Shown: positions 9,363 to 17,099 of the stretch, in pieces | Layout: the number at the start of each line of letters is the position of its first letter | Position numbering within the stretch: position 1 is the stretch's first letter | Source: Clostridium folliculivorans | GTDB taxonomy: Bacteria > Bacillota > Clostridia > Clostridiales > Clostridiaceae | DNA length: 64,000 bases | Assembly (NCBI RefSeq): GCF_024341905.1 | Contig: NZ_BQXY01000001.1 | Span: forward strand, 1-64,000 | Direction of reading: 5' to 3' | The notes under the pieces: generated by a model | Told to the model about the DNA's origin: nothing | The model's input: the letters and a program-made list of their open reading frames with translations, nothing else | The model's database searches: none | Position numbers and translations under genes: made by a program

Positions 9363-10082
9363 ATGCTTAAAATATTAATAATAGACGATGAAAAGATCGC
9401 TATTGAAGAACTGGCATTTGTATTGTCTAAGGATGAAGATGTTGAGATAGTAGGAAAGTATACAGATGTAAAACAAGGAATTGAGAGCATAAGCGCTTTA
9501 AAACCTGATGCAGTGTTTTTAGATATATCAATGCCTGGCATAAATGGTTTTATAGCAGCAGAGGAGTTCAAGAAGATTGTAGATGATATTCAGGTTGTCT
9601 TTGTTACAGCTCACGATAAATATGCTATTAAGGCTTTTGAGTTAGATGCATCAGATTATATACTGAAGCCTTTTTCTGAGGATCGAATACTCCTAGCTAT
9701 AAATAGATTAAAAGGACGCAAAGAAACTGAGAAAGATCATAGTCATAAGACATTAAAAAAACTTCCTGTGTGGAAAAAAGATTCACTTATACTTATAAAT
9801 ATTGAGGAAATACTTTTTTGCTATATAAAAGAAGGTAATGTTTATATAGTGACAGAAAATCAAGTATACACTAGTGAAGAGACTCTGTCACAGGTTGAAA
9901 CCAGATTAAAACAATTTAATTTTATAAAGTGCCATAGGAATTATATAGTCAATCTAGAATCTATAACAAATATAGTTCCATGGATAAATGGAACCTTCAT
10001 ACTAAAACTTAATGGAACTGAAGAAGAGATTCCTGTAAGCAGAAATTATAACAAAGCAATTAGAGGGGTATTTAACATTTAG
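9363..10082 (+). CDS. LytR/AlgR-family response regulator (LytTR domain)
   Basis: 239 residues. The receiver has D8-D9, phosphoacceptor D54 in VFLDISMPG and Lys in ILKPFSED; a short linker leads to a LytTR DNA-binding domain (about 135-239) with CHRNYIVNLESI and EIPVSRNY, typical of the family. It is last in the four-gene operon and is followed by a terminator. Family members bind imperfect direct repeats upstream of autolysin, bacteriocin or pyruvate-uptake genes. No target can be identified in the window and no agrB/agrD-like genes are nearby. Confidence 0.92.
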   Translation: MLKILIIDDEKIAIEELAFVLSKDEDVEIVGKYTDVKQGIESISALKPDAVFLDISMPGINGFIAAEEFKKIVDDIQVVFVTAHDKYAIKAFELDASDYILKPFSEDRILLAINRLKGRKETEKDHSHKTLKKLPVWKKDSLILINIEEILFCYIKEGNVYIVTENQVYTSEETLSQVETRLKQFNFIKCHRNYIVNLESITNIVPWINGTFILKLNGTEEEIPVSRNYNKAIRGVFNI

Positions 10083-10104
10083 GGATAAAACTGAACATCA
10101 CATA

Positions 10105-10134
10105 TAAAGAGGGTACATACCCTCTTTAATTTTA
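10105..10134 (+). terminator. Terminator after the LytTR operon
   Basis: AAAGAGGGTA and TACCCTCTTT form a perfect 10-bp stem with a two-base loop, followed by AATTTTA. The flanking A and T runs allow use from both sides, including for the small gene ending at 10136. Confidence 0.8.
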
Positions 10135-10135
10135 T

Positions 10136-10282
10136 CTAAATTTTGAAGTCTGTAGGGTCATAATCTTTAGCTTTTGGTTCTCCAAATACCGATGTGGTGC
10201 TTTCTTTCCTAGGATTGTGGCTTACATGTACTTTTTTATGTTTTGTTTCATCTTTTTGATGTTGTTTTGATGCTTTAGTCAT
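10136..10282 (-). CDS. Small conserved clostridial protein (48 residues)
   Basis: A short reading frame starting MTKASKQHQKDE and ending YDPTDFKI, behind GAGGAG 8-13 bases upstream. It is very polar, rich in Lys, His and Gln, without a membrane segment. The C-terminal half (HNPRKEST, FGEPKAKDYDPTDFK) resembles from memory a short family annotated in clostridia as CPC_1213; this is not verified. Function unknown. It converges on the LytTR operon and shares the terminator at 10105-10134. Confidence 0.7.
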   Translation of the reverse strand: MTKASKQHQKDETKHKKVHVSHNPRKESTTSVFGEPKAKDYDPTDFKI

Positions 10283-10432
10283 AAATACTCACTTCTCCTC
10301 TCAGATTTTAATAGTTACTAAGTAGTAGTGTACTCATTTTTTAGTTTAGTATGTGTTTGAATCACTTTATCTTTAAAATCTCTAATCAGAAATTCGTTAC
10401 ATTTTTAGCCAGGGAATATGAGAAATTTATAT

Positions 10433-10536
10433 TAATTCTTTGCGTAAGCTCATTAAAGCATCAGATGACTAATTAATTAATTTAAACACAATGCTATAAT
10501 AGCAACTTAAATATAAATTTTATTATGAAGTGGTAC
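10433..10536. repeat. Remnants of repeat families B and A side by side
   Basis: At 10436-10458 TTAATTCTTTGCG followed by TAAGCTCATT is the reverse complement of the left arm of family B (compare 45658-45681). At 10508-10536 AAATTTTATTATGAAGTGG plus TAC is the right half of family A. Both are incomplete. They sit 5' of the FAD oxidoreductase gene; a further B fragment lies at its 3' end. Confidence 0.65.
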
Positions 10537-10622
10537 ATCCATAAACTATAAATAAAAAAAGAATTATGATAAAATTAATATGTTTAAATGGATTATTCTA
10601 CTCAGAAGAGGTGAATTTATAT

Positions 10623-11612
10623 ATGTATCAATATGACTTAGTTGTAGTTGGTGGTGGTACGGCAGGTATAGCTGCGGCTATTTCAGCTAGTGAAAAAGGT
10701 GTAAAGAATATATTAATTTTAGAACGAGAATCAACACTTGGTGGTACTTTAAATATCTGTATACATAATGGTTTTGGTAAAAAGGTATTGAGTAAAGAAG
10801 TTACTGGACCTGAGTATGCTCAATTTTTAAAGGATAAAGTTGATGAATTAAAAATTGACTATAAGCTTGATACCGTTGTGATTGATTTAAATAGGGATAA
10901 AGTACTAAGTTATGTTAATCCCAATGAAGGAGTAGTTGATATTAAAGCTAAAAGCATAATTTTAGCTACGGGAAGTAGAGAGAAGTTTACTGGCAATATA
11001 AATATACCTACTCATAAATTTGCAGGTATATATACAGTGGGAGCAGCTCAAAGATTTGTCAATATAAATGGATTCTTACCAGGTAAAGAGATAGTAATTG
11101 TAGGGTCCTCAGATATTACCTTAGTCATTGCAAGAAGACTGCTATTGGAAGGTGCTAAGATAAAAGCTTTAGTTGAGAAAAAATCAGATGTGATCGCTAA
11201 AAGAGATAATATTAGGCGAATAGTAGATGAATTTAATATTCCACTACTTATATCTAGAGCAGTGCTTGATGTTGATGGTAGCGACAGAATAGAATCTGTA
11301 ACTATAGCAAAGGTTGATAAAAGAGGCAATATAATGTATGACGAGAAAGAAAAAATTGAATGTGATTGCTTACTTTTATCTGTAGGATGGATGCCTGAAA
11401 GTGAACTAGCAGAAAAAGCTATGATTAATGTTGAGTCAAAAGCAAAATATCCAGTGATAAATGAAAAATTTGAAACCTCTATAGGCGGAATATTTGCATG
11501 TGGAAACCTAATTCATTCCTATGGCTATGCAGATAGTACAACTATTGAAGGTTATGAAGTTGGACGACAAGTAGCGGAGTATTTAAATACATATTATAAG
11601 AACATATTTTAA
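10623..11612 (+). CDS. FAD/NAD(P)-dependent oxidoreductase
   Basis: A pyridine nucleotide-disulfide-type flavoprotein of about 329 residues. The FAD-binding GGGTAG motif is within 12 residues of the chosen start, followed by LERESTLGG; a second nucleotide-binding fold begins at IVIVGSSDITLVIARR; the second FAD motif is IFACGN. No redox-active CxxC is seen in the family position. ATG 10623 sits behind AGAGGTG; the ATG at 10566 would add an unlikely leader. It resembles the stand-alone oxidoreductase found with anaerobic glycerol-3-phosphate dehydrogenase in clostridia, but no glycerol genes are here. Substrate unknown. Confidence 0.85.
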   Translation: MYQYDLVVVGGGTAGIAAAISASEKGVKNILILERESTLGGTLNICIHNGFGKKVLSKEVTGPEYAQFLKDKVDELKIDYKLDTVVIDLNRDKVLSYVNPNEGVVDIKAKSIILATGSREKFTGNINIPTHKFAGIYTVGAAQRFVNINGFLPGKEIVIVGSSDITLVIARRLLLEGAKIKALVEKKSDVIAKRDNIRRIVDEFNIPLLISRAVLDVDGSDRIESVTIAKVDKRGNIMYDEKEKIECDCLLLSVGWMPESELAEKAMINVESKAKYPVINEKFETSIGGIFACGNLIHSYGYADSTTIEGYEVGRQVAEYLNTYYKNIF

Positions 11613-11662
11613 TTCTAATAGCTCGCTCATATAGCGTCTCCTGCATAAACAATTAATTTCAA
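11608..11662. repeat. Right-arm fragment of repeat family B
   Basis: TTTAATTCTAATAGCTCGCT continues as CATATAGCGTCTCCTG and AATTAATTTCAACAG, almost identical to the right arm of copy B2 at 45776-45830. The left arm and loop are absent. It directly overlaps the stop region of the FAD oxidoreductase gene. Confidence 0.8.
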
Positions 11663-11728
11663 CAGTATTCTTAAACATAACCTAATTTATGTAATCTCAC
11701 GAGTTTAAAAAGTAGTAAGAGTTTTATT

Positions 11729-11820
11729 AAAGGAAGTTAAATTGATTTACAGCTTTATTAATATAAAAACCTATTAAATAGGTTTTTATATTAAGGATAG
11801 ATATCAATTTAACTTCCTTT
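11729..11820. repeat. Nested perfect palindrome
   Basis: Outer arms AAAGGAAGTTAAATTGAT (11729-11746) and its exact complement (11803-11820) enclose an inner hairpin with arms AATATAAAAACCTATT and AATAGGTTTTTATATT (about 11759-11794). Both stems are perfect. It lies 14 bases past the stop of the minus-strand GDSL gene, so it may act as its terminator, but the two-storey structure is larger than usual. Confidence 0.85.
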
Positions 11821-11834
11821 AGTATTTTAATATA

Positions 11835-12404
11835 TTAAGAAAGTTTTTTTATTTGATCTTCAAAATCTGATGATAATTTATTAAAAATTATCTCATTTCC
11901 AAGAGCGGTAAGGTGGATTCCATCAATATAGTACTCTTCATATAGAGGAATTAGCTTATTAAGGCTAATAATCAGAGTATCTTTAATATTATTTTCAAAT
12001 AAACCCTCCATGATATTTATCATGTCATTCACATAATTATAATCAATGGAAGAATACCAGCTTACTTCTGCAAGCCTCGGTAGTGTAAGGGGAGGTATTA
12101 GCACAACTGGCTTAACATTACTATTAACACAGTCGTTAACCATATAAATAATATTATCTACAATATTATCTATACTTCTTCCAGTTAATAAATCATTAGT
12201 TCCAGCCATTATGACAGCAATATTTGGCTTTAAGTCGATACAATCTCTAGAAAAACGACTTAGTATACCAACAGTAGTATCTCCATTAACACCTTTATTA
12301 ACGATATCATACTTTGTGGAAGCTCTTAAAAGATTAACCCAGCCCTTAGAAGGTGATACACCATAACCATAGGTTAAACTATCGCCAATACATACTATCT
12401 TCAT
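11835..12404 (-). CDS. SGNH/GDSL-family esterase
   Basis: 189 residues of a GDSL hydrolase with all four blocks: nucleophile Ser in CIGDSLTYGYG, Gly in NGDT, Asn in GTNDLL and the catalytic Asp-His in DGIHLT. There is no signal peptide, so it should act in the cytoplasm on acyl esters or carbohydrate acetyl groups; the substrate is unknown. It follows the RusA-like gene by one base and is probably co-transcribed. GGAGAGG precedes ATG 12404. Confidence 0.9.
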   Translation of the reverse strand: MKIVCIGDSLTYGYGVSPSKGWVNLLRASTKYDIVNKGVNGDTTVGILSRFSRDCIDLKPNIAVIMAGTNDLLTGRSIDNIVDNIIYMVNDCVNSNVKPVVLIPPLTLPRLAEVSWYSSIDYNYVNDMINIMEGLFENNIKDTLIISLNKLIPLYEEYYIDGIHLTALGNEIIFNKLSSDFEDQIKKLS

Positions 12405-12405
12405 T

Positions 12406-13029
12406 TTAGAATCCTCTCCCTAGACAAGCTTTACAAATTATAGATGTTCCTTTATTAGCAGTTATGTAATCATTACCCTTTATTTTTTTTCCACATATGG
12501 AGCATGCATTTACAGAGGTTGATGTTTCTTTTTTTGATGAATTATTGATTGAAACCCTGGCTTTGTTAGATGGTGGAGAGTAAGTTACTTTTTCTATAGG
12601 TGTTTTTCTTTTCTCAATTGTATATTCCATATCAAATTCACTTTCACCAAAAAGTTCAAGCTCAAAACGAGGATTATCCTTATCGTAAAACTCTTCAATT
12701 ATTATACGTCTTATCTGAGCATCATTTATTATTAAGCCGCTTTTTTCAATTCCATCAAATATGCTTTTAGTTATATTATTAGTATCGGGATGGCGTTTAA
12801 AGCTTTTATAATACACTTTTAAAACAGCTATTACGGCTTCTTCGATAACAATATTAGGATTTTGAGATCTGGCATGATAAGCTATCTCTTCCTCATATAA
12901 TGCATATCTATCATGATACTGTCCACTATTATAAGGTAGTATTGCTCTACCATTGGTATTAAAAAGTTTAAAGTTTGATTTTGATATTGGTGAACCTAGT
13001 ACCATAACTTTTGCGTATGAACTATTCAT
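12406..13029 (-). CDS. RusA-like endonuclease with zinc-ribbon tail
   Basis: 207 residues. The first about 130 match the RusA Holliday-junction resolvase family: GSPISKSNF near the start, then HPDTNNITKSIFDGI and INDAQI. In RusA the catalytic carboxylates are D70, D72 and D91; here the second corresponds to Asn (DTNN), while the first and third remain. A linker rich in Lys and Ser leads to a C-terminal CSIC...CKAC zinc ribbon not found in classical RusA. The AGGAGA box is 9 bases before ATG 13029. It stands next to tsaD in a chromosomal, not phage, setting. Activity is uncertain. Confidence 0.75.
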   Translation of the reverse strand: MNSSYAKVMVLGSPISKSNFKLFNTNGRAILPYNSGQYHDRYALYEEEIAYHARSQNPNIVIEEAVIAVLKVYYKSFKRHPDTNNITKSIFDGIEKSGLIINDAQIRRIIIEEFYDKDNPRFELELFGESEFDMEYTIEKRKTPIEKVTYSPPSNKARVSINNSSKKETSTSVNACSICGKKIKGNDYITANKGTSIICKACLGRGF

Positions 13030-13253
13030 TAGATTAAATCTCCTTTTGTTATCAATTGTACATAATATATTTTAAGCTATAAAGTTACTTATTACAAACT
13101 AATAAAAGAACGTTAGTTTGCTATTTTGAATATATTCCTTAAGTTTTTATGAAGAAATTCTTAATTAAAATTTTTCCAGTACTAATTCGTTGATAATCAT
13201 TTGTCAATCAAGTATAATACTTAATGAATTTATTAATAAAAGAGGTAGTAAAC

Positions 13254-14273
13254 ATGAGTAGAACGTTAATTTTAGCAATAGAAAGTAGTTGTGATGAAAC
13301 TGCAGCAGCAGTAGTTGCAGATGGAAGAGAAGTTCTTTCTAATATAATTTCATCACAAATTGATATACATACAAAGTTTGGCGGAGTAGTGCCAGAGGTT
13401 GCATCAAGAAAACATATAGAGGCTATAAATTCGGTTGTAGAAGAAGCTCTGGAAGTAGCAAAGGTTACTCTTGATGATATAGATGCTATAGGAGTTACTT
13501 ATGGACCAGGACTCGTTGGAGCGTTATTAGTAGGGGTTCAATATGCAAAAGGCTTAGCTTACTCATTGAATAAGCCTCTAATAGGGGTAAACCATATAGA
13601 AGGACATATTTGCGCTAATTTTATAGAGCATAAGGATTTGAAGCCACCTTTTGTATGTTTAGTTGTATCAGGAGGACATACTTTTATAGTTCATGTTCAG
13701 GATTTTGGTAAGTTTGAAGTTATAGGACAAACAAGAGATGATGCTGCTGGAGAGGCTTATGATAAGGTAGCAAGAGCCATTGGACTTGGATATCCAGGAG
13801 GTCCTAAAATTGATAAACTGGCAAAGGAAGGTAATCCACAAGCTATAAGTTTTCCGAGAGCAAATTTTCACGATAATAGCTTAGATTTTTCTTTCAGTGG
13901 AGTAAAATCTGCAGTACTTAATTATCTAAATAAGATGGATATGACAGGACAAGAAGTAAATAAGGCAGATGTAGCGGCTTCCTTCCAACAAGCAGTAATA
14001 GATGTTTTAACTGAAAATGTAATAGAAACTTGTAAAAGAAAAGATGTTGATAAAATAGCAATTGCTGGTGGAGTTGCATCTAACAGCGCCTTAAGAAGAG
14101 AACTCACAGAGAATGCTGGTAGAAAAGGAATTAAGGTTTTATTCCCTGCACCAGTTTTATGTACTGATAATGCTGCGATGATTGGGAGTGCAGCTTATTT
14201 CGAGTATATCAAAGGAAATATTTCAGCTATGGATTTAAATGCAAAACCAAACCTTAAACTTGGCGAAAGGTAA
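13254..14273 (+). CDS. tsaD: tRNA N6-threonylcarbamoyladenosine transferase TsaD
   Basis: About 340 residues, full family length. TsaD transfers threonylcarbamoyl from TC-AMP to A37 of ANN-reading tRNAs, with TsaB and TsaE. The signature is clear: [12 protein letters not shown] at the N-terminus, metal-binding NHIEGH, SGGHT, and the C-terminal GGVASN and TDNAAMIG. The start is ATG 13254 behind AGAGGTAG; the upstream ATG 13224 would give a leader that overlaps this site. The next gene begins 14 bases after the stop. tsaB and tsaE are not in the window. Confidence 0.97.
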   Translation: MSRTLILAIESSCDETAAAVVADGREVLSNIISSQIDIHTKFGGVVPEVASRKHIEAINSVVEEALEVAKVTLDDIDAIGVTYGPGLVGALLVGVQYAKGLAYSLNKPLIGVNHIEGHICANFIEHKDLKPPFVCLVVSGGHTFIVHVQDFGKFEVIGQTRDDAAGEAYDKVARAIGLGYPGGPKIDKLAKEGNPQAISFPRANFHDNSLDFSFSGVKSAVLNYLNKMDMTGQEVNKADVAASFQQAVIDVLTENVIETCKRKDVDKIAIAGGVASNSALRRELTENAGRKGIKVLFPAPVLCTDNAAMIGSAAYFEYIKGNISAMDLNAKPNLKLGER

Positions 14274-14287
14274 TCAGGTGGCCTTAC

Positions 14288-15328
14288 ATGAGTTTTATTC
14301 CATATTCAAACAGTTTTCATAAGATAAATTTAAAGGATCCTATAAAACCATTTAAAATATTTAAAATATTTGTTTATTTGCTTTTGGCTGTATTACTTTT
14401 TGGGTTTATATATAAAACAATCGATACAAAGATAATGGACTCTAAGATAAAGCCTAAAGGAAAGTATGTAAGAATAGACGGTGAAAAGTTTAGTTACGAT
14501 GTTTATGGCAGCGGGGATTATACCGTTATCTTAGATGGAGATGTAGGACTTGACATGTCACAGTGGAGAAATGTCGTCAATGGATTGAACAATGGATTTG
14601 ATGGAAGTGTATTTATGTATGATAGAGAAGGGTATGGATTTAATGATTCAGGTTCTAAAAAAACCATCGAAGATCAAGCAAGGGATCTTAAATTGGTTTT
14701 AAAGAAGGCTGGTGTAAGTGGTCCATACATATTAGTAGGAGAAGGATATGGAAGTCTTGTTATGACTAATTTTGCAAAGATTTTTCCGCAAAATATAGCA
14801 GGAATGGTATTAATAGATCCAATTAATGAAAAGACCCTCTCAGATGCAAAAAGTATTAAAAAATATAGCAGTATTCTCACAAAAGAAAAAGTTTTACATG
14901 TGGGTTCATATATTGGACTAACTAATCTTTTAGATAAATTTAATTTACTAAAAGATAATAAAAGTTTTTTGGACGAGCTAAGTAGTTATGATAAAGATGA
15001 ATTTGCATATCACAGGTTAGGACGTAATTATAATGGTGCATATAAAAATGAACTTAATAATCTTGTGAACGGAAAAAGTAATTCTCAAGACCAGGGGCTT
15101 ATACAGGATAAACCTCTTTCATTGGTAATCAATGCAAATGGTGATGTGAATATGCAAAAGGAATTGTCAAAGTTATCAAAGATTGATTTGATTGATTTAA
15201 AAACTGTCAATAATAAGGATAAAGTAACCTCTCAAACTAACAGTGATATAGTAATAGATCAGATAAAGGCTGTAGCAAAAAAATATAAGCAGATAAAGAA
15301 GCTTCAAGATCAAAATAATAAAAAATAA
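14288..15328 (+). CDS. Membrane-anchored alpha/beta-hydrolase fold protein, catalytic residues missing
   Basis: 346 residues: a short cytoplasmic start, one membrane helix (about 27-46), then an alpha/beta-hydrolase fold outside (VRIDGEKFSYDVYGSGDYTV, YDREGYGFND). The nucleophile elbow, usually GHSYGG, reads GEGYGS, so the catalytic Ser is Gly. Near the C-terminus, where the catalytic His is expected before DIVIDQIKAV, the sequence is KVTSQTNS with no His. It therefore looks like a pseudo-enzyme, perhaps binding a ligand or protein. It directly follows tsaD and precedes htrA, both on the same strand. Confidence 0.8.
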   Translation: MSFIPYSNSFHKINLKDPIKPFKIFKIFVYLLLAVLLFGFIYKTIDTKIMDSKIKPKGKYVRIDGEKFSYDVYGSGDYTVILDGDVGLDMSQWRNVVNGLNNGFDGSVFMYDREGYGFNDSGSKKTIEDQARDLKLVLKKAGVSGPYILVGEGYGSLVMTNFAKIFPQNIAGMVLIDPINEKTLSDAKSIKKYSSILTKEKVLHVGSYIGLTNLLDKFNLLKDNKSFLDELSSYDKDEFAYHRLGRNYNGAYKNELNNLVNGKSNSQDQGLIQDKPLSLVINANGDVNMQKELSKLSKIDLIDLKTVNNKDKVTSQTNSDIVIDQIKAVAKKYKQIKKLQDQNNKK

Positions 15329-15338
15329 AAAAATTATA

Positions 15339-15376
15339 ATTGTCATTAAATTGTCACAGAGAAGCTTTATTATAAA
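15339..15376 (+). promoter_or_regulatory. htrA promoter with direct-repeat operator
   Basis: ATTGTCA occurs at 15339-15345 and again at 15350-15356, an 11-base period, which is one helical turn. A TATAAA -10 box lies at 15371-15376, so the second repeat covers the -35 position. Such spacing is typical of OmpR-type regulators acting as activators; CssR control of htrA in Bacillus is the known parallel. Regulator identity is inferred. Confidence 0.6.
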
Positions 15377-15416
15377 AACATAGAGATGAGATAAATTACA
15401 TCAGGAGGGATAATAG

Positions 15417-16769
15417 ATGGATAACTTTAATGATGATTTTAATAATGAAAACAAAAACAAGTTTACAGACGACTTAAATAATACTAGCAGTTATAATAAC
15501 TATGACAATAATTCAAATAACGTAGCTAACAATAACACAAATGAGCAAAGTTTTGTATTTGTAAACAATGATACTCAAACCCAAGTTGATAAGCCGGTTA
15601 CAAATTGGCAGACTGTAGAGTATACTAAGCCTTTGAATGACAATGCACCAAAGAAGAGAAAAGGAAGAGGAAAAGTAGCTGCTTTGGTTGCAGGAGCATT
15701 GGTTTGTGCAGTAATAGGTGGTGGCGTTGGTGCAGGAACTCTGTATTACTTAGAAAAAGGAAATGGTGGTTCAACTACTTTAGGTAGCGGAAGTACTGCT
15801 ATAAAAAATGTAACATATGATCCACCTAAGTTTGCAAGTTCAACTACAGCTATGAGCGTAACAGATGTAGTAAAAAAGGTATCTCCTGCTGTTGTAACAG
15901 TATCTACGAAGAGTGTAGTAAGTTCTCAAAACTTCTTTGGACAGCAGCAACAGCAACAACAAGAAGGTGTTGGTACTGGTTTCATAATCAACGAACAAGG
16001 CTATATATTAACCAACTATCATGTTGTATCCGGTGCTACACAAGTTAAAGTAACACTTAGCGATGGAAAAGAGCTAAATGCAAAAGTGTTAAATTATGAT
16101 GCAAACCAAGACTTAGCAGTAGTTAAGGTTACAGATAGCTTTAAAGTACCAGCAGTTGCTGAACTTGGAGATTCAGATGCTCTTCAATCTGGTGAAGAAG
16201 TTATAGCTATAGGAAATCCATTAGGAAAAGAATTTGTTGGAACAGTTACAAAGGGAATTGTAAGCTCTACAGCAAGAACTATCGATATAAGTGGAACTAA
16301 AGCAACTTACATCCAAACAGATGCTGCAATAAACCCAGGTAACAGTGGAGGTCCTTTAATTAACTCTAAAGGACAGGTAATAGGAATAAATACAGCTAAG
16401 ACATCAGAAACAGGTGTAGAAGGTATAGGCTTTGCAATTCCTATAAATCATGCTAAAGATAGCTTGGACTCTCTTTCTAAACCAAAAATAGTTATAGGAA
16501 TAGGCGTTAAAAATGTAACTGATGAAGATTCAAAGGCTTATAATCTTCCAGTAGGTGTTTATGTTACTAGTATTTCCGACTTCTCATCTGCAGAAAAAGC
16601 AGGAATACAAACTGGAGATGTTATAACAAAGTTTGAAGGAAAACAAGTTAAAACAATTGATGAACTTAACAAGTTAAGAGATGCTCATAAAGCTGGAGAT
16701 AAGGTTAGCATTACTGTAGTTAGAGACGGAAAAGAAGTAAGCCTACAGTTAACATTGCAAACTCAATAA
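15417..16769 (+). CDS. htrA: HtrA/DegP-type membrane serine protease
   Basis: 450 residues, an envelope quality-control protease. An Asn/Asp-rich cytoplasmic segment of about 80 residues is followed by a basic stretch, one membrane helix (about 85-110), a Gln-rich stretch, the trypsin-like domain and one PDZ domain (about 360-450). The catalytic triad is H202 in TNYHVVSG, D232 in DLAVV and S310 in GNSGGPL. AGGAGGG precedes ATG 15417. The Asn-rich N-terminus is unusually long. It is monocistronic with a strong terminator at 16867-16918. Confidence 0.96.
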   Translation: MDNFNDDFNNENKNKFTDDLNNTSSYNNYDNNSNNVANNNTNEQSFVFVNNDTQTQVDKPVTNWQTVEYTKPLNDNAPKKRKGRGKVAALVAGALVCAVIGGGVGAGTLYYLEKGNGGSTTLGSGSTAIKNVTYDPPKFASSTTAMSVTDVVKKVSPAVVTVSTKSVVSSQNFFGQQQQQQQEGVGTGFIINEQGYILTNYHVVSGATQVKVTLSDGKELNAKVLNYDANQDLAVVKVTDSFKVPAVAELGDSDALQSGEEVIAIGNPLGKEFVGTVTKGIVSSTARTIDISGTKATYIQTDAAINPGNSGGPLINSKGQVIGINTAKTSETGVEGIGFAIPINHAKDSLDSLSKPKIVIGIGVKNVTDEDSKAYNLPVGVYVTSISDFSSAEKAGIQTGDVITKFEGKQVKTIDELNKLRDAHKAGDKVSITVVRDGKEVSLQLTLQTQ

Positions 16770-16866
16770 TTATTTGAAGTTGAATGCCTTATACAGTAAT
16801 CTGAGATCATAATAACAGAAAATTAGATTTTAATGACAATAGACTAGGTTAGATATATTTAAATAG

Positions 16867-16918
16867 AAGCACTGATACTATTAAATCCCCCCTTTTTTAA
16901 TAGTATCAGTGCTTTATT
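16867..16918 (+). terminator. Terminator after htrA
   Basis: Arms AAGCACTGATACTATTAAA and its complement form a roughly 18-bp stem with loop TCCCCCCTT, followed by TATTTT. It is placed 100 bases after the htrA stop. The remainder of the gap to 17100 shows nothing else. Confidence 0.9.
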
Positions 16919-17099
16919 TTCAAAATAAGAAAATAATTCATGATAACAATTACATATAAAGTATTGCTAAAGTGATTTTAGATATATATCATATAAGTAA
17001 GAGAATTTTTAAGAATATTTTTTAATTTAATCTGGTACATACATCTATACATGTGTTTATGATAGATAAATATTATTTGAGTCAAGGGGGAGTGAGTTT

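Noticed and set aside
7866-10082. An Agr-type quorum-sensing operon
   Set aside because: A LytTR regulator and a LytS-like protein are present, but no AgrB protease or AgrD peptide is encoded, and the membrane part has only two helices.
12406-13029. A prophage remnant indicated by the RusA-like gene
   Set aside because: Neighbouring genes (GDSL esterase, tsaD) are chromosomal and no phage structural, lysis or integrase genes occur in the window.
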